The notes below the pieces were generated by a model, which had not been told where the DNA came from, ran no database searches, and saw only the letters and a program-made list of their open reading frames with translations. 42,272 bases of DNA from Bacteroidales bacterium (GTDB lineage: Bacteria; Bacteroidota; Bacteroidia; Bacteroidales; Lentimicrobiaceae), in NCBI GenBank assembly GCA_016788045.1, contig JAEUTG010000007.1, positions 1 through 42,272 on the forward strand. The letters are read 5' to 3'. Every line of letters begins with the position of its first letter. The stretch's first letter is position 1. The translations under genes and the position numbers were made by a program. Positions 1-8,450 of the stretch are shown piece after piece.

Positions 1-26
1 GTAACAAAGTGAAGCGAAGAACCGAC

Positions 27-83
27 CAAAGGGAGCCTGCCTGACTGCACAGGCAGACAGGTTCACCGAAGGTAATCTCAAAA
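27..83 (-). repeat. Dispersed repeat, copy A1 (inverted relative of 16629-16707)
   Basis: Read on the minus strand this stretch runs ATTACCTTCGGTGAACCTG, then a CTGTCTGCCTG hairpin, then CAGGCAGGCTCCCTTTGGT. The same three modules occur in the same order on the plus strand at 16629-16707 with an altered middle. The core is the palindromic CTGTCTGCC/GGCAGACAG motif that recurs about a dozen times in the window. No coding potential is seen. It resembles a REP-like or MITE-like intergenic repeat. Confidence 0.7.
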
Positions 84-99
84 GCAATTCCAAAGTTTA

Positions 100-134
100 C
101 CGGACAATAATGATATTCATACATTATTGTCCGG
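100..134. repeat. Hairpin with 13-bp perfect arms; half-copy at 309-330
   Basis: CCGGACAATAATG (100-112) is the exact reverse complement of CATTATTGTCCGG (122-134), with a 9-nt loop. The left arm plus loop recurs at 309-330 with one mismatch but without the right arm. No T-run follows, so it is not an obvious intrinsic terminator. Confidence 0.75.
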
Positions 135-149
135 TTAAAGCTAAAAATA

Positions 150-233
150 ACTTGACTCCAAAACCCCAAGCCACCAGCCTGTCTGCCTGAGCAGACAGGT
201 TGGTGATTTCGTGTGTTGGTGTCAAAAAAAAGG
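150..233 (+). repeat. Dispersed repeat, copy B1 (relative of 17020-17193)
   Basis: The block holds a CCAAGCCACCA-like stretch, a CCTGTCTGCCTGAGCAGACAGG-type palindrome, TTTCGTGT and GGTGTCAAAAAAA. The same ordered modules occur at 17020-17193, where a CCCGATAGCTATCGGGA palindrome has been added between TTTCGTGT and GGTGTC. No gene was identified in 1-405: the stretch holds repeats and then a promoter. Confidence 0.65.
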
Positions 234-336
234 AAGTAAGGTACCTGTTTTGAATAATGGCTGCAATCCAGTATTATCAATGAGTTTAAAGGAAACCAAT
301 TATTTTCCCCGGACAACAATGATATTCATAGGTAAG

Positions 337-368
337 TTTGTAAATTAGCATAGCATCAAATAAGTTTG
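337..368 (+). promoter_or_regulatory. Bacteroidota-type promoter for the propeller protein
   Basis: A -33 TTTG (337-340) is followed after 20 bp by TAAGTTTG (361-368), matching the TTTG-N19-21-TAnnTTTG consensus of the primary Bacteroidota sigma factor. Transcription would start near 375, about 30 nt before the ATG at 406. A second TAAGTTTG at 333-340 overlaps the -33 element. Confidence 0.65.
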
Positions 369-405
369 ACTTTGAATTCCACGATTATTAATAAACAGTC
401 ATCCT

Positions 406-1941
406 ATGAAATCAAAACTAACCCTCTGGGTGATTCTGCTATCAAATTTTCTTTGTTGTGCATATGGACAGGAAATAACATGGCAAAAGTGCTTCGGAGG
501 GAGCGATCAGGATTTTTGCAGCGGAGCATTTCAGACATCAGACAATGGCTATATGTTATTTGGCACTATCAAGTCAAACGATGGTGATGTTGTATTTAAT
601 CATGGAGGGTACGAAGTCTGGACGATAAAAGCTGACAGCACCGGAGAAATCGAATGGCAAAATTCGTGTTGCACCGAAAATCATGAAACTATTCATTGTG
701 TGATTCAAACTGCAGATGGTGGTTTTGCTTATTGTGGTTGGTCCTCAAGCGAAACAGTTCCGAATTACGATTTCTGGATTGTGAAACTGAACGGTGAGGC
801 AGAAATGGAATGGCAAAACAGTTATGGAGGAAGTAGTTATGACATAGCAGCAAGCCTTGCACAAACTCCGGATGGGGGCTATATTATGGCGGGGTATAGT
901 GAATCGGAAGATGGCGACGTCTCAGGCAACCACGGACTGGATGATTATTGGGTCGTTAAAACAGATAGTACCGGTTTACTTCAATGGGAAAAATCATTCG
1001 GTGGTTCAGGCAACGACAGATGCGAAATAATAATAAGCTTACCGGATAGTAGTTATGCAATGTGTGGTTTCAGCTCCTCCAACAATGGTGATGTTTCCGG
1101 GAATCATGGAAATTTTGACTTCTGGCTTGTTAAAATAAACGAGATTGGTGATATTCTATGGCAGAAAACCTATGGTGGCTCAGACGAAGACAGTAATATA
1201 ACATCCCTGTTGCAACTGGAAGATCAGGGCTTCCTGATAACAGGGCGCACCAAATCAAACAATGGTGATGTCACTTTTAACCACGGGGATCAGGATGTAT
1301 GGACCATTAAGACAGACAGTATTGGCGAAATTGAATGGCAAAGAACCTACGGTGGGAGCGGCTATGATGTATCCGGAGATATCATCCGGACAATCGATGG
1401 CGGTTATTTACATTCTGCTACAACCAAATCAGTTGATGGTGACATTACCCAATCATTCGGAAGTTATGATATCTGGATGATAAAAATCAATGATACCGGA
1501 GACCTTCAATGGGAGAAATCTATCGGAGGATCCGATTTTGATGTAAATCGCTCAATTCTTAAGATTTCAGAGAACGAATTCAAACTTGCCGGTACCACTT
1601 CTTCCAATGATGGATATATTTCCGGCAATCATGGTGATGATGATCTCTGGCTTGCTGATTTTGAAATATTGAACACCGGAGTTAATGATGGTATTTTTCG
1701 GGGCTGTAAAATCTCTGTTGCTCCGAATCCTGCAAAAAATTATTTCGCCCTCACCAATGCACCCGAATCATCCGGGAAATATAGCTATGCACTCATGGAT
1801 ATGTCTGGCCGGCTTGTAATAAATGGCACTCTTCAAATCTATGAAAAGGTGAATATTGAAGGAATACCGAATGGCAGTTATATTGTTCAGATAAAGACCG
1901 GGAATGGGTTGACAGGATATCAAAAACTCATAAAAGAATAA
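406..1941 (+). CDS. Secreted seven-repeat beta-propeller-like protein with T9SS type A sorting domain
   Basis: The predicted exported protein has 511 aa. Residues 1-21 form a signal peptide ending AYG/Q. Residues 22 to about 420 contain seven repeats of about 55-60 aa, each with the pattern W(Q/E)K.(Y/F)GGS..D, then GG(Y/F), GDV(S/T).NHG and D.W..K.D..G. Seven such units suggest one seven-bladed propeller; the second repeat is the most diverged. The last about 80 residues (from ISVAPNPAKNYFAL to GYQKLIKE) match a T9SS type A C-terminal sorting domain, so the protein is expected to cross the outer membrane by T9SS and be surface-attached or released. No catalytic motif is visible, so its ligand is unknown. 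The gene is richer in A+T than the housekeeping genes downstream. A promoter lies at 337-368. Confidence 0.88.
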   Translation: MKSKLTLWVILLSNFLCCAYGQEITWQKCFGGSDQDFCSGAFQTSDNGYMLFGTIKSNDGDVVFNHGGYEVWTIKADSTGEIEWQNSCCTENHETIHCVIQTADGGFAYCGWSSSETVPNYDFWIVKLNGEAEMEWQNSYGGSSYDIAASLAQTPDGGYIMAGYSESEDGDVSGNHGLDDYWVVKTDSTGLLQWEKSFGGSGNDRCEIIISLPDSSYAMCGFSSSNNGDVSGNHGNFDFWLVKINEIGDILWQKTYGGSDEDSNITSLLQLEDQGFLITGRTKSNNGDVTFNHGDQDVWTIKTDSIGEIEWQRTYGGSGYDVSGDIIRTIDGGYLHSATTKSVDGDITQSFGSYDIWMIKINDTGDLQWEKSIGGSDFDVNRSILKISENEFKLAGTTSSNDGYISGNHGDDDLWLADFEILNTGVNDGIFRGCKISVAPNPAKNYFALTNAPESSGKYSYALMDMSGRLVINGTLQIYEKVNIEGIPNGSYIVQIKTGNGLTGYQKLIKE

Positions 1942-2260
1942 GCTGCACCTGAAAACGAAAACCTTATAAATTCCGGGTAAACATTGAGATAGTAATGGGC
2001 AGAATGAGGTAGGAAGACCTTACTGAAATCCAGAATCTCAATACCAATTTTCAAAAATATCCACCAGATCGCGCGGCATATCCGAGTTCGTCGAAAAAAA
2101 GATCTTCGGATCTTTGTGCCATCGACTGCCTGACGTCCTGCTCATACGGGTAGGCCTGTAGGCTCAGGCAGACAGGCGTGAAAAATATCCGAAATCCCTG
2201 CCTGACTGTCGTCAGGACATGCTGGCGCATTCCTTATTCCGAAATGCGCAATCCGAAATT

Positions 2261-2337
2261 AAAAAGGGACGAGGGACGCGAAAAAGGGACGAGGGACGCG
2301 AAAAAGGGACGAGGGACGAACCCTTCGATCAGGGTTG
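2261..2337 (+). repeat. Tandem repeat (20-bp unit x3) with dispersed tail
   Basis: The unit AAAAAGGGACGAGGGACGCG is present three times (2261, 2281, 2301; the last ends in GAA). The tail AACCCTTCGATCAGGGTT can fold AACCCT against AGGGTT. The GGGACGA units plus the same tail recur at 34081-34156 beside the sugar cluster, so this is a dispersed element and not a local slippage product. Confidence 0.8.
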
Positions 2338-2397
2338 TAATCCGCATTCCGAAATTTTACACCGGGTGAAGTCGAGGTGCCGCATTCCGAAAACCCT

Positions 2398-2405
2398 TAC
2401 CTTTG
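2398..2405 (+). promoter_or_regulatory. Probable -7 box of the prfA promoter
   Basis: TACCTTTG matches TAnnTTTG and sits 22 bp before the prfA ATG, giving a very short leader. No clear TTG lies at the -33 position. Confidence 0.45.
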
Positions 2406-2426
2406 CACCCTCAAAATTGAACAATT

Positions 2427-3497
2427 ATGCTCGATAAACTCGAAGCGATATACAACCGGTTTCTGGATATTGAAAAACAGATGAACGAACCGGCTGTAAT
2501 GGCAGACATGAAGGCGTACATTAAGCTGAGCAAGGATTACAAAGAGCTTCAGCCGATCATTGCAGCGTATAAAGAATACGAAACGGTCGTCAAAAACATT
2601 GAATCGGCCAAAGATATTCTTTATCAGGAAAAGGATGAAGACTTCAGGGCCATGGCCAAGGAAGAACTGGCGACCCTCACCGAAACCCGCGACAAAATGG
2701 AGGAAGACATACGGCTGATGCTGATCCCTGCCGATCCGCAGGACGGTAAAAATGCCGTGGTCGAAATCCGTGCCGGCACCGGTGGTGATGAGGCCAGCAT
2801 CTTTGCCGGGGACCTCTACCGCATGTACACCAAGTTCTGTGAAACCAAAGGCTGGAAAATAGAGCTGGTTGACTTCACCGAAGGAACGGTGGGTGGCTAC
2901 AAGGAAATTATTGTCAACATTTCGGGCGAAAATGTTTACGGACTCATGAAATACGAGTCAGGCGTTCACCGGGTACAAAGGGTTCCTCAGACCGAAACCC
3001 AGGGCCGCGTTCACACCTCGGCTGCTTCGGTAGTTGTGCTGCCCGAAGCCGATGAATTTGATGTGGACCTCAAAATGAGCGATATCCGCAAAGATACCTA
3101 CTGCTCTTCAGGACCGGGCGGACAGTCGGTAAATACCACTTATTCGGCGGTGAGACTCACCCACATCCCTACCGGGATAACCGTAGCCATGCAGGACCAG
3201 AAGTCGCAGATGAAAAACTTCGACAAGGCCATGACCATTCTCCGCACCCGTTTGTTCGAGCTTGAGTATCAAAAATACCTCGACGAAATCTCGAAAAAAC
3301 GCAAAACCATGGTATCCACCGGCGACCGCTCAGCAAAAATCCGCACTTACAACTACCCGCAGAGCCGCATCACCGATCATCGCATTAATCTCACAGTGTA
3401 TAACCTCCCTGTATTCATGGATGGTGACATTCAGGATATGATCGATGCCCTGCAACTGGCCGAGAATGCCGAACGTCTGAAAGAAGCCGTAAATTAA
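2427..3497 (+). CDS. prfA: Peptide chain release factor 1
   Basis: Release factor 1 ends translation at UAA and UAG by reading the stop codon in the ribosomal A site and triggering hydrolysis of peptidyl-tRNA. The 356-aa length is typical. A helical N-terminal domain covers about residues 1-100. The stop-codon-reading PxT motif appears as PQT at residues 187-189 within RVQRVPQTETQGR. This identifies RF1, since RF2 carries SPF. The catalytic GGQ loop is at residues 231-233 in SSGPGGQSVNTT; its Gln is the usual PrmC methylation site. The basic C-terminal end (KKRKTMVSTGDRSAKIRTYN) is also typical. pyrF follows after 29 bp in the same direction, so the two are probably cotranscribed. No prmC is seen nearby. 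Confidence 0.97.
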   Translation: MLDKLEAIYNRFLDIEKQMNEPAVMADMKAYIKLSKDYKELQPIIAAYKEYETVVKNIESAKDILYQEKDEDFRAMAKEELATLTETRDKMEEDIRLMLIPADPQDGKNAVVEIRAGTGGDEASIFAGDLYRMYTKFCETKGWKIELVDFTEGTVGGYKEIIVNISGENVYGLMKYESGVHRVQRVPQTETQGRVHTSAASVVVLPEADEFDVDLKMSDIRKDTYCSSGPGGQSVNTTYSAVRLTHIPTGITVAMQDQKSQMKNFDKAMTILRTRLFELEYQKYLDEISKKRKTMVSTGDRSAKIRTYNYPQSRITDHRINLTVYNLPVFMDGDIQDMIDALQLAENAERLKEAVN

Positions 3498-3526
3498 ATC
3501 CACAGAATCCGTTAATTGTTTCACCT

Positions 3527-4369
3527 ATGGACCGGAACCAGCTGATCAACCTCATTAAACAGAAACAATCCTTTTTGTGTGTCGGGCTCGACAGCGATCT
3601 GTCAAAGATCCCGCAGCATTTGCTCGATTCTGACGATCCGGTATTTGAATTCAACCGCCGGATTATCGATGCTACCCTGCCGTTTACCGTAGCTTACAAA
3701 CCCAATCTTGCCTTTTATGAGTCGAGGGGGGCAGCCGGAATGCGCAGCCTGCTGAAGACCATGGACTACCTTGAAACAGTTAAGGATGAATGCTTTACGA
3801 TCGCTGATGCCAAACGCGGTGACATTGGCAACACCTCCACCCAGTATGCCAGGGCATTTTTCGATAAGGCTTCATCCGGGTTTGATTTCGATGCCGTTAC
3901 TGTAGCGCCATATATGGGCGAGGACTCTGTGAGTCCGTTTCTGGCTTTTGAAAACAAATGGGTGATTCTGCTTGCCCTTACCTCCAACAAGGGAGCTTTC
4001 GATTTTCAGACGACCGGGGATCCGGAGGGTCAGAAACTGTTCGCCCGGGTGCTGACGACTTCGCAGCAGTGGGGCTCCCCTGCCAACATGATGTATGTGG
4101 TAGGTGCCACCCGGGCCACCATGCTGGCTGAAGTAAGGCAGCTGGTACCGGATCACTTTCTGCTTGTCCCAGGCGTCGGAGCTCAGGGAGGAAGCCTGGC
4201 TGAAGTGGCTCAGTATGGCATGACCCATGACTGCGGGCTGCTGGTTAACGCCTCTCGGAGCATCCTTTTCGCCTCTGCTGATGAAGACTTCGCAGTGAAA
4301 GCGGCTGCAGAAGCAGGCTCTATGCAGGCTGAGATGAAGCAATTGATGATGCTGAAGGGAATTATCTGA
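3527..4369 (+). CDS. pyrF: Orotidine 5'-phosphate decarboxylase (type 2)
   Basis: The enzyme decarboxylates OMP to UMP, the last step of de novo pyrimidine synthesis, in the cytosol. At 280 aa it is of the longer type-2 class common in Bacteroidota and actinobacteria, against about 235 aa for the E. coli form. Near the N-terminus FLCVGLDSDLSKIP is the first TIM-barrel strand. The active-site signature is DAKRGDIGNTSTQYA, with the catalytic Lys and paired Asp residues, and the phosphate-binding end is seen in LLVPGVGAQGG. The gene follows prfA by 29 bp and ends in the bidirectional terminator at 4385-4424, shared with the convergent ilvE. Confidence 0.96.
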   Translation: MDRNQLINLIKQKQSFLCVGLDSDLSKIPQHLLDSDDPVFEFNRRIIDATLPFTVAYKPNLAFYESRGAAGMRSLLKTMDYLETVKDECFTIADAKRGDIGNTSTQYARAFFDKASSGFDFDAVTVAPYMGEDSVSPFLAFENKWVILLALTSNKGAFDFQTTGDPEGQKLFARVLTTSQQWGSPANMMYVVGATRATMLAEVRQLVPDHFLLVPGVGAQGGSLAEVAQYGMTHDCGLLVNASRSILFASADEDFAVKAAAEAGSMQAEMKQLMMLKGII

Positions 4370-4384
4370 TTATACAGGTCCGGT

Positions 4385-4424
4385 AAAAAAAACAGGCTGC
4401 CTGGTCGGGCAGCCTGTTTTTTTT
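4385..4424. terminator. Bidirectional intrinsic terminator between pyrF and ilvE
   Basis: ACAGGCTGCC (4392-4401) pairs with GGCAGCCTGT (4408-4417) around a 6-nt loop. The hairpin is flanked by about eight As on the left and eight Ts on the right, so it can end transcription from both converging genes. Confidence 0.92.
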
Positions 4425-4438
4425 ATCAGTAAACTTTT

Positions 4439-5458
4439 TTACTCCACGATGGTATTCCAGTTGAAAACATCCGGTTCATCGCCATACTGGATTGCCTGCA
4501 GGCGCTTGTAGAGTTTTGTAGAAACAGGTCCGGCTTCACCGTTTGAACAGTATTTATACTCTTCACCGGTAACATGATCCACAATGCGGCAGATTGGCGA
4601 GATCACAGCAGCCGTGCCGCAGGCGCCGACTTCATCAAACTCTTTCAGTTCTTCAACCGGTACCGGTCTTACTTCCACCTCCATTCCCATGTCGCGGGCA
4701 AGGTCCATCAGGCTCTTGTTGGTAATCGAAGGAAGAATGGAATCCGACTTCGGGGTGATGTATGTGTTGCCTTTGATGCCAAAGAAATTGGCAGGGCCGG
4801 CTTCATCAATGTATTTTTTCTCTCTGGCATCAAGGAAGATCGCTGCAGCAAAGCCATCGTGATGCGCTTCTTCTCCGGCACTCAGACTGGCTGCATAGTT
4901 GCCGCCAACTTTATACCGGCCGGTCCCCTTCGGGGCAGCCCTGTCGTGGTCACGGGCAATCATCATGGAAACCGGCTTGAATCCTTCCTTAAAATAAGGG
5001 CCAACCGGCGTAACAAAAACCATGAAAAGGTATTCATCAGCGGGTTTAACGCCAACACGGGCACCACTGCCGATGAGTAAAGGCCTGAGGTACAACGATG
5101 CACCAGTGCCATACGGCGGAACAAACCGCTCATTCATTTTAATTGCGGTTAAAATCGCTTTCTTAAATAATTCATTCGGAACAACAGCCATCATAACCCC
5201 GTTGGCTGAACTTTCCATGCGCCGGGCATTCTCCTCCCAACGAAAAACACGGATTTTGCCGTCTTTGCCCATAAATGCCTTCATCCCCTCAAAGGCTTCC
5301 TGCCCGTAATGAAGTGAAGATGCAGCCATGTGCAGATTGATAAATTCGGATGATGAAATTTCCAGTTCTCCCCATTTTCCATCCCTGTAATAACACCTGA
5401 CATTGTAGTCAGTCTTCACATACCCGAAAGGTAAGTGGCTCCAGTCAAGATTAAGCAT
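4439..5458 (-). CDS. ilvE: Branched-chain amino acid aminotransferase (fold-type IV PLP enzyme)
   Basis: The enzyme transfers the amino group between glutamate and the branched-chain 2-oxo acids, the last step of Val, Leu and Ile synthesis. The start was placed at 5458 (MLNLDWSHLPFGYVKTDYN), which matches the usual Bacteroidota N-terminus; an upstream in-frame ATG at 5488 would add 10 residues with no family resemblance. From 5458 the protein has 339 aa, typical of the eukaryote-like BCAT group. Family signatures are HYGQEAFEGMKAF near the N-terminus, GRYKVGGNYA with the PLP-binding Lys, and YIDEAGPANFFGI. The chain ends NWNTIVE. The gene is convergent with pyrF. No T-box or leader peptide is seen upstream. 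Confidence 0.95.
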   Translation of the reverse strand: MLNLDWSHLPFGYVKTDYNVRCYYRDGKWGELEISSSEFINLHMAASSLHYGQEAFEGMKAFMGKDGKIRVFRWEENARRMESSANGVMMAVVPNELFKKAILTAIKMNERFVPPYGTGASLYLRPLLIGSGARVGVKPADEYLFMVFVTPVGPYFKEGFKPVSMMIARDHDRAAPKGTGRYKVGGNYAASLSAGEEAHHDGFAAAIFLDAREKKYIDEAGPANFFGIKGNTYITPKSDSILPSITNKSLMDLARDMGMEVEVRPVPVEELKEFDEVGACGTAAVISPICRIVDHVTGEEYKYCSNGEAGPVSTKLYKRLQAIQYGDEPDVFNWNTIVE

Positions 5459-5860
5459 AGCACAATATTTTAAGGTTTGATAATGCACCCTATCAAGGGG
5501 CTAAAATAGAAATATTCCCAAATATGGCAATGAAAAAATAAATTTATAAACCCAGGGCAACTCAACTGTTACCTGATTCATATCCAACACTATATATATG
5601 TTCTAAAAATTGATTTTGGCAAACCGGACCAGGCTTAGCCAAACTACCGGTCGCAGCTTTTCACAAGTCAGAAGGATCACGGGCAACACCCGGCATAGGT
5701 ACATATTCAGGGAATACAACTGCTGCTATACCGGCTTCAGCAAAAAAAACTGAGAACACGGTGTGCATATCAGATTACTCACTATCTTTATCATTCAATC
5801 AGATTACCAGTTTGTCTTTTCTTTAAAATCAGTATCTGAATCATTAGATACCAAAGTTAT
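5459..5860. other. Divergent intergenic region, no gene seen
   Basis: These 400 bp separate the divergent ilvE and hybrid-kinase genes. They are A+T-rich with no long ORF or strong repeat. Promoters for both genes are expected here, but no complete TTG-N20-TAnnTTTG pair was found. Confidence 0.5.
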
Positions 5861-8410
5861 ATGCCCAGGACATTCAACGCAGCCTTAGATAAGCTCAAAT
5901 CATATTTTCTGAAAGGAGTCAGTGAATTTCCTGCTGAGGTAAAAATCAGGACTTCCTATCTGCTTATGTTTAACCTGTCAGGGTTGTTGCTGATGGGTAC
6001 ACTGTTTGTTGTCAGGATATTCGCCTACCAGGGAACCTTCATACTCACCGGAGACCTGCTGTTACTGTCAGGCCTGCTGCTATCATTGCTGTTCATCAGA
6101 AAGGGCAAACCGGTAGCTGCATCAGCCATGATTTATATGCTGCCGGTTTCGATCATCTTCTACCGTGTTCTGCACAACTATTATAATCAGGTACCGGTTT
6201 CCTACGATGATCTGTTCTTTACCATTTCACTGGCCGGATTTGGCATCATACACATGGGAGCTTTCTCCATACGGCGCATTCAGATACTGGTTTATTCGGT
6301 GATTACGGCAGGGGTACTCGCGGTACAAACTGTTTTTCTGGCTTACCAGTCGCCTGAACAGGCAATCCTTCCGGGAAACATCAGCATCATCATTATTTCG
6401 GGCTTTTTACTTACTGCATCAGTAATCGTCCTTTATTTCAGCAGGGGAATAAGCTTCAGCATGAGGCTCAGTTCGGAGCAATCGCACAAACAGGCTGAAT
6501 CCAAGTATATGTCTTTGTTTTCCAACATGATGGATATGTTTTCTTTGCAGAAGATCCTCCTTGATGAAAACGGAAAACCTATCGACAGTATGATCATAGA
6601 AGCCAATGACGCCTTTATCCGTTTTACCGGCATGAAACGCGAATCTGTTATCGGGAAGAAGGCCTCAGGCATTATACCCGGTCTCAGTTCCGGCTCAGGA
6701 TGGCTGAGAGCCTTCGGACAGGTAGCCCTTACGGGTAAAGAAACAAGATTTGAAGAGTATTCAGACTATTACCAGCGTTGGCTGGATGTGTATGCCTTTT
6801 CGCCTGAGAAAGAGCACTTTATTACCATTATGCGTGATGTAACGCTCAACCGGGCGACCGACGAAGCCCTGAGGCTAAGTGAGGAAAAGAATAAAGCCAT
6901 CATCGAAGCATTGCCCGATCCTATCTTCATCATTGATGAAAACGGGAACCTGCCGGAAGTACTGTCTGATGGCAAACTGCCTGCTACTGACGGTTCCGGG
7001 GTAAACAAACTGAATATTCATGACCTGAGCTATCCTGTTGAGACGGTTAACAGGATTCTGGCTTCAGTAAGAATGGCTCTTTCTGCCGGAACCCAGCAAA
7101 CCATTGAGTATGACATTCCAGCCGATGGTGAACGGGTTTACTTCGAAGCCCGCCTGGTGGCGCTCAATCCAACGCATGTGCTGATGGTAAACCGTAACAT
7201 CACCGACCGAAAGCTTTCTGAGATCAAACTGATCAGGGCAAAGGAAAAAGCAGTGGAATCGGACCGGCTGAAATCGGCTTTTCTCGCCAACATGAGCCAC
7301 GAAGTGCTCACCCCTATGAATGCCATCATGGGCTTCTCTCAGATACTGAACGAAGAATCACTCAGCGACTCCGATCGCAGGGAATTTGCAGCCCTCATCC
7401 GCAACAGCGGACAAATGCTGATCAGTCTGATCAACGATATTGTTGACCTCTCAAGAATTGAAGCCGGTGAAACCAGATTCAATATAACCCGGTTCGAAAT
7501 TGACCCGCTGTTTGATCAGCTGAACAAATATTACAGCAATGAGCTTGTTAAGGCTGGAAAAGAAGATATAAGACTCTCTTTCGGCATTTCGCCAGCCGGA
7601 AAGCCGGTTGAAATTGAATGTGACCGCAACCGCCTTCAGCAGATACTTGGAAACCTGCTTGATAACGCGGTTAAGTTTACCAAAAGAGGCACGGTTGAAG
7701 CAGGATGCGAAGTAAAGGAAAACAACCGCATCGAATTTTATGTAAGGGATACCGGAATCGGCATTCCGCAAGAAAAGCAGGGAGTTATCTTTGAAAGATT
7801 CAGACAGGTAGAAGAAGATTACAACCGCACATACGGAGGCACGGGGATTGGTCTCGCCCTGGTAAAAAAACTGGTGGAACTGATGGGCGGAAGCATCACC
7901 CTCGTTTCTGAACACGGAAAGGGCTCTGAATTCAGAATAAGCCTGAACATGGTTACCACGCAAAAACCTCCCAAATACATATTACCCGTTGTCGAAACCC
8001 ATGAAGTACAACGCTATAACTGGACAGGAAAAACCATCCTGGTTACCGAAGACATACAAACCAACTACATTTTCCTCGAAAGGGTAATTTCAAGGCTGAA
8101 TGCCAGAGTGCTGCAGGCTCAGAACGGAGCACAGGCGCTGGATTGGGTGAAATCAGGCGAAAAAATTGACCTGATTCTCATGGATTTACAGATGCCGGAA
8201 ATGAACGGCATTGAAGCTTTTAACCTCATCCGTCATTACAACCCTGCCATTCGCATTATCCTTCAGACGGCCTATGCCACCAAAGACGAAAAAGAAACTT
8301 ACCGCGACATGGGATTCGATGGATTTCTTACCAAACCGATTCAGATAGAGCCACTGGTCGCCATGATCAACAAAGTGCTGACTAACAGCGATCCGGGAAA
8401 CAAGGGTTAA
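5861..8410 (+). CDS. Membrane hybrid sensor histidine kinase/response regulator with two PAS domains
   Basis: The 849-aa hybrid kinase senses an unknown signal at or in the membrane. Six hydrophobic segments lie in residues about 30-205, and two PAS-like domains follow at about 215-330 and 340-455. The dimerization/phosphoacceptor segment ANMSHEVLTPMNAIMGFSQ carries His480. The ATPase domain shows an N box (QQILGNLLDNAVKFT), a G1 box (VRDTGIGIP) and a G2 box (YGGTGIGLALVKKL). A receiver domain closes the protein, with the phosphoacceptor Asp775 in LILMDLQMPEMNG and a conserved Lys in TKPI. There is no DNA-binding domain, so a phosphotransfer protein or separate regulator elsewhere is needed. 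The membrane module is not a family I can name. The RuvC-like gene follows 40 bp downstream. Confidence 0.93.
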   Translation: MPRTFNAALDKLKSYFLKGVSEFPAEVKIRTSYLLMFNLSGLLLMGTLFVVRIFAYQGTFILTGDLLLLSGLLLSLLFIRKGKPVAASAMIYMLPVSIIFYRVLHNYYNQVPVSYDDLFFTISLAGFGIIHMGAFSIRRIQILVYSVITAGVLAVQTVFLAYQSPEQAILPGNISIIIISGFLLTASVIVLYFSRGISFSMRLSSEQSHKQAESKYMSLFSNMMDMFSLQKILLDENGKPIDSMIIEANDAFIRFTGMKRESVIGKKASGIIPGLSSGSGWLRAFGQVALTGKETRFEEYSDYYQRWLDVYAFSPEKEHFITIMRDVTLNRATDEALRLSEEKNKAIIEALPDPIFIIDENGNLPEVLSDGKLPATDGSGVNKLNIHDLSYPVETVNRILASVRMALSAGTQQTIEYDIPADGERVYFEARLVALNPTHVLMVNRNITDRKLSEIKLIRAKEKAVESDRLKSAFLANMSHEVLTPMNAIMGFSQILNEESLSDSDRREFAALIRNSGQMLISLINDIVDLSRIEAGETRFNITRFEIDPLFDQLNKYYSNELVKAGKEDIRLSFGISPAGKPVEIECDRNRLQQILGNLLDNAVKFTKRGTVEAGCEVKENNRIEFYVRDTGIGIPQEKQGVIFERFRQVEEDYNRTYGGTGIGLALVKKLVELMGGSITLVSEHGKGSEFRISLNMVTTQKPPKYILPVVETHEVQRYNWTGKTILVTEDIQTNYIFLERVISRLNARVLQAQNGAQALDWVKSGEKIDLILMDLQMPEMNGIEAFNLIRHYNPAIRIILQTAYATKDEKETYRDMGFDGFLTKPIQIEPLVAMINKVLTNSDPGNKG

Positions 8411-8450
8411 TATCTGAACAAAGTGATTCAACAGCCTTCATCTTCAAACC

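Larger units (their letters stand above)
1942..2426. other. Gene-free stretch with repeats and small hairpins
   Basis: No convincing gene is seen. The stretch contains a UUCG-loop hairpin AAAGATC-TTCG-GATCTTT near 2094-2111, whose minus-strand reading ends in seven Ts like a terminator although no minus-strand gene precedes it. CAGGCAGACAGG-type repeat pieces follow at 2147-2220, then the tandem repeat at 2261-2337 and the prfA promoter. Confidence 0.6.

Noticed and set aside
2050..2135. Possible decayed gene end on the minus strand
   Set aside because: A short frame reads sensibly, but it is under 30 codons and bordered by repeats; too little to call a pseudogene.
5852..5859. CAAAGTTA as a minus-strand -7 box for ilvE
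   Set aside because: It would give a leader of almost 400 nt and overlaps the start of the divergent kinase gene; no -33 partner.
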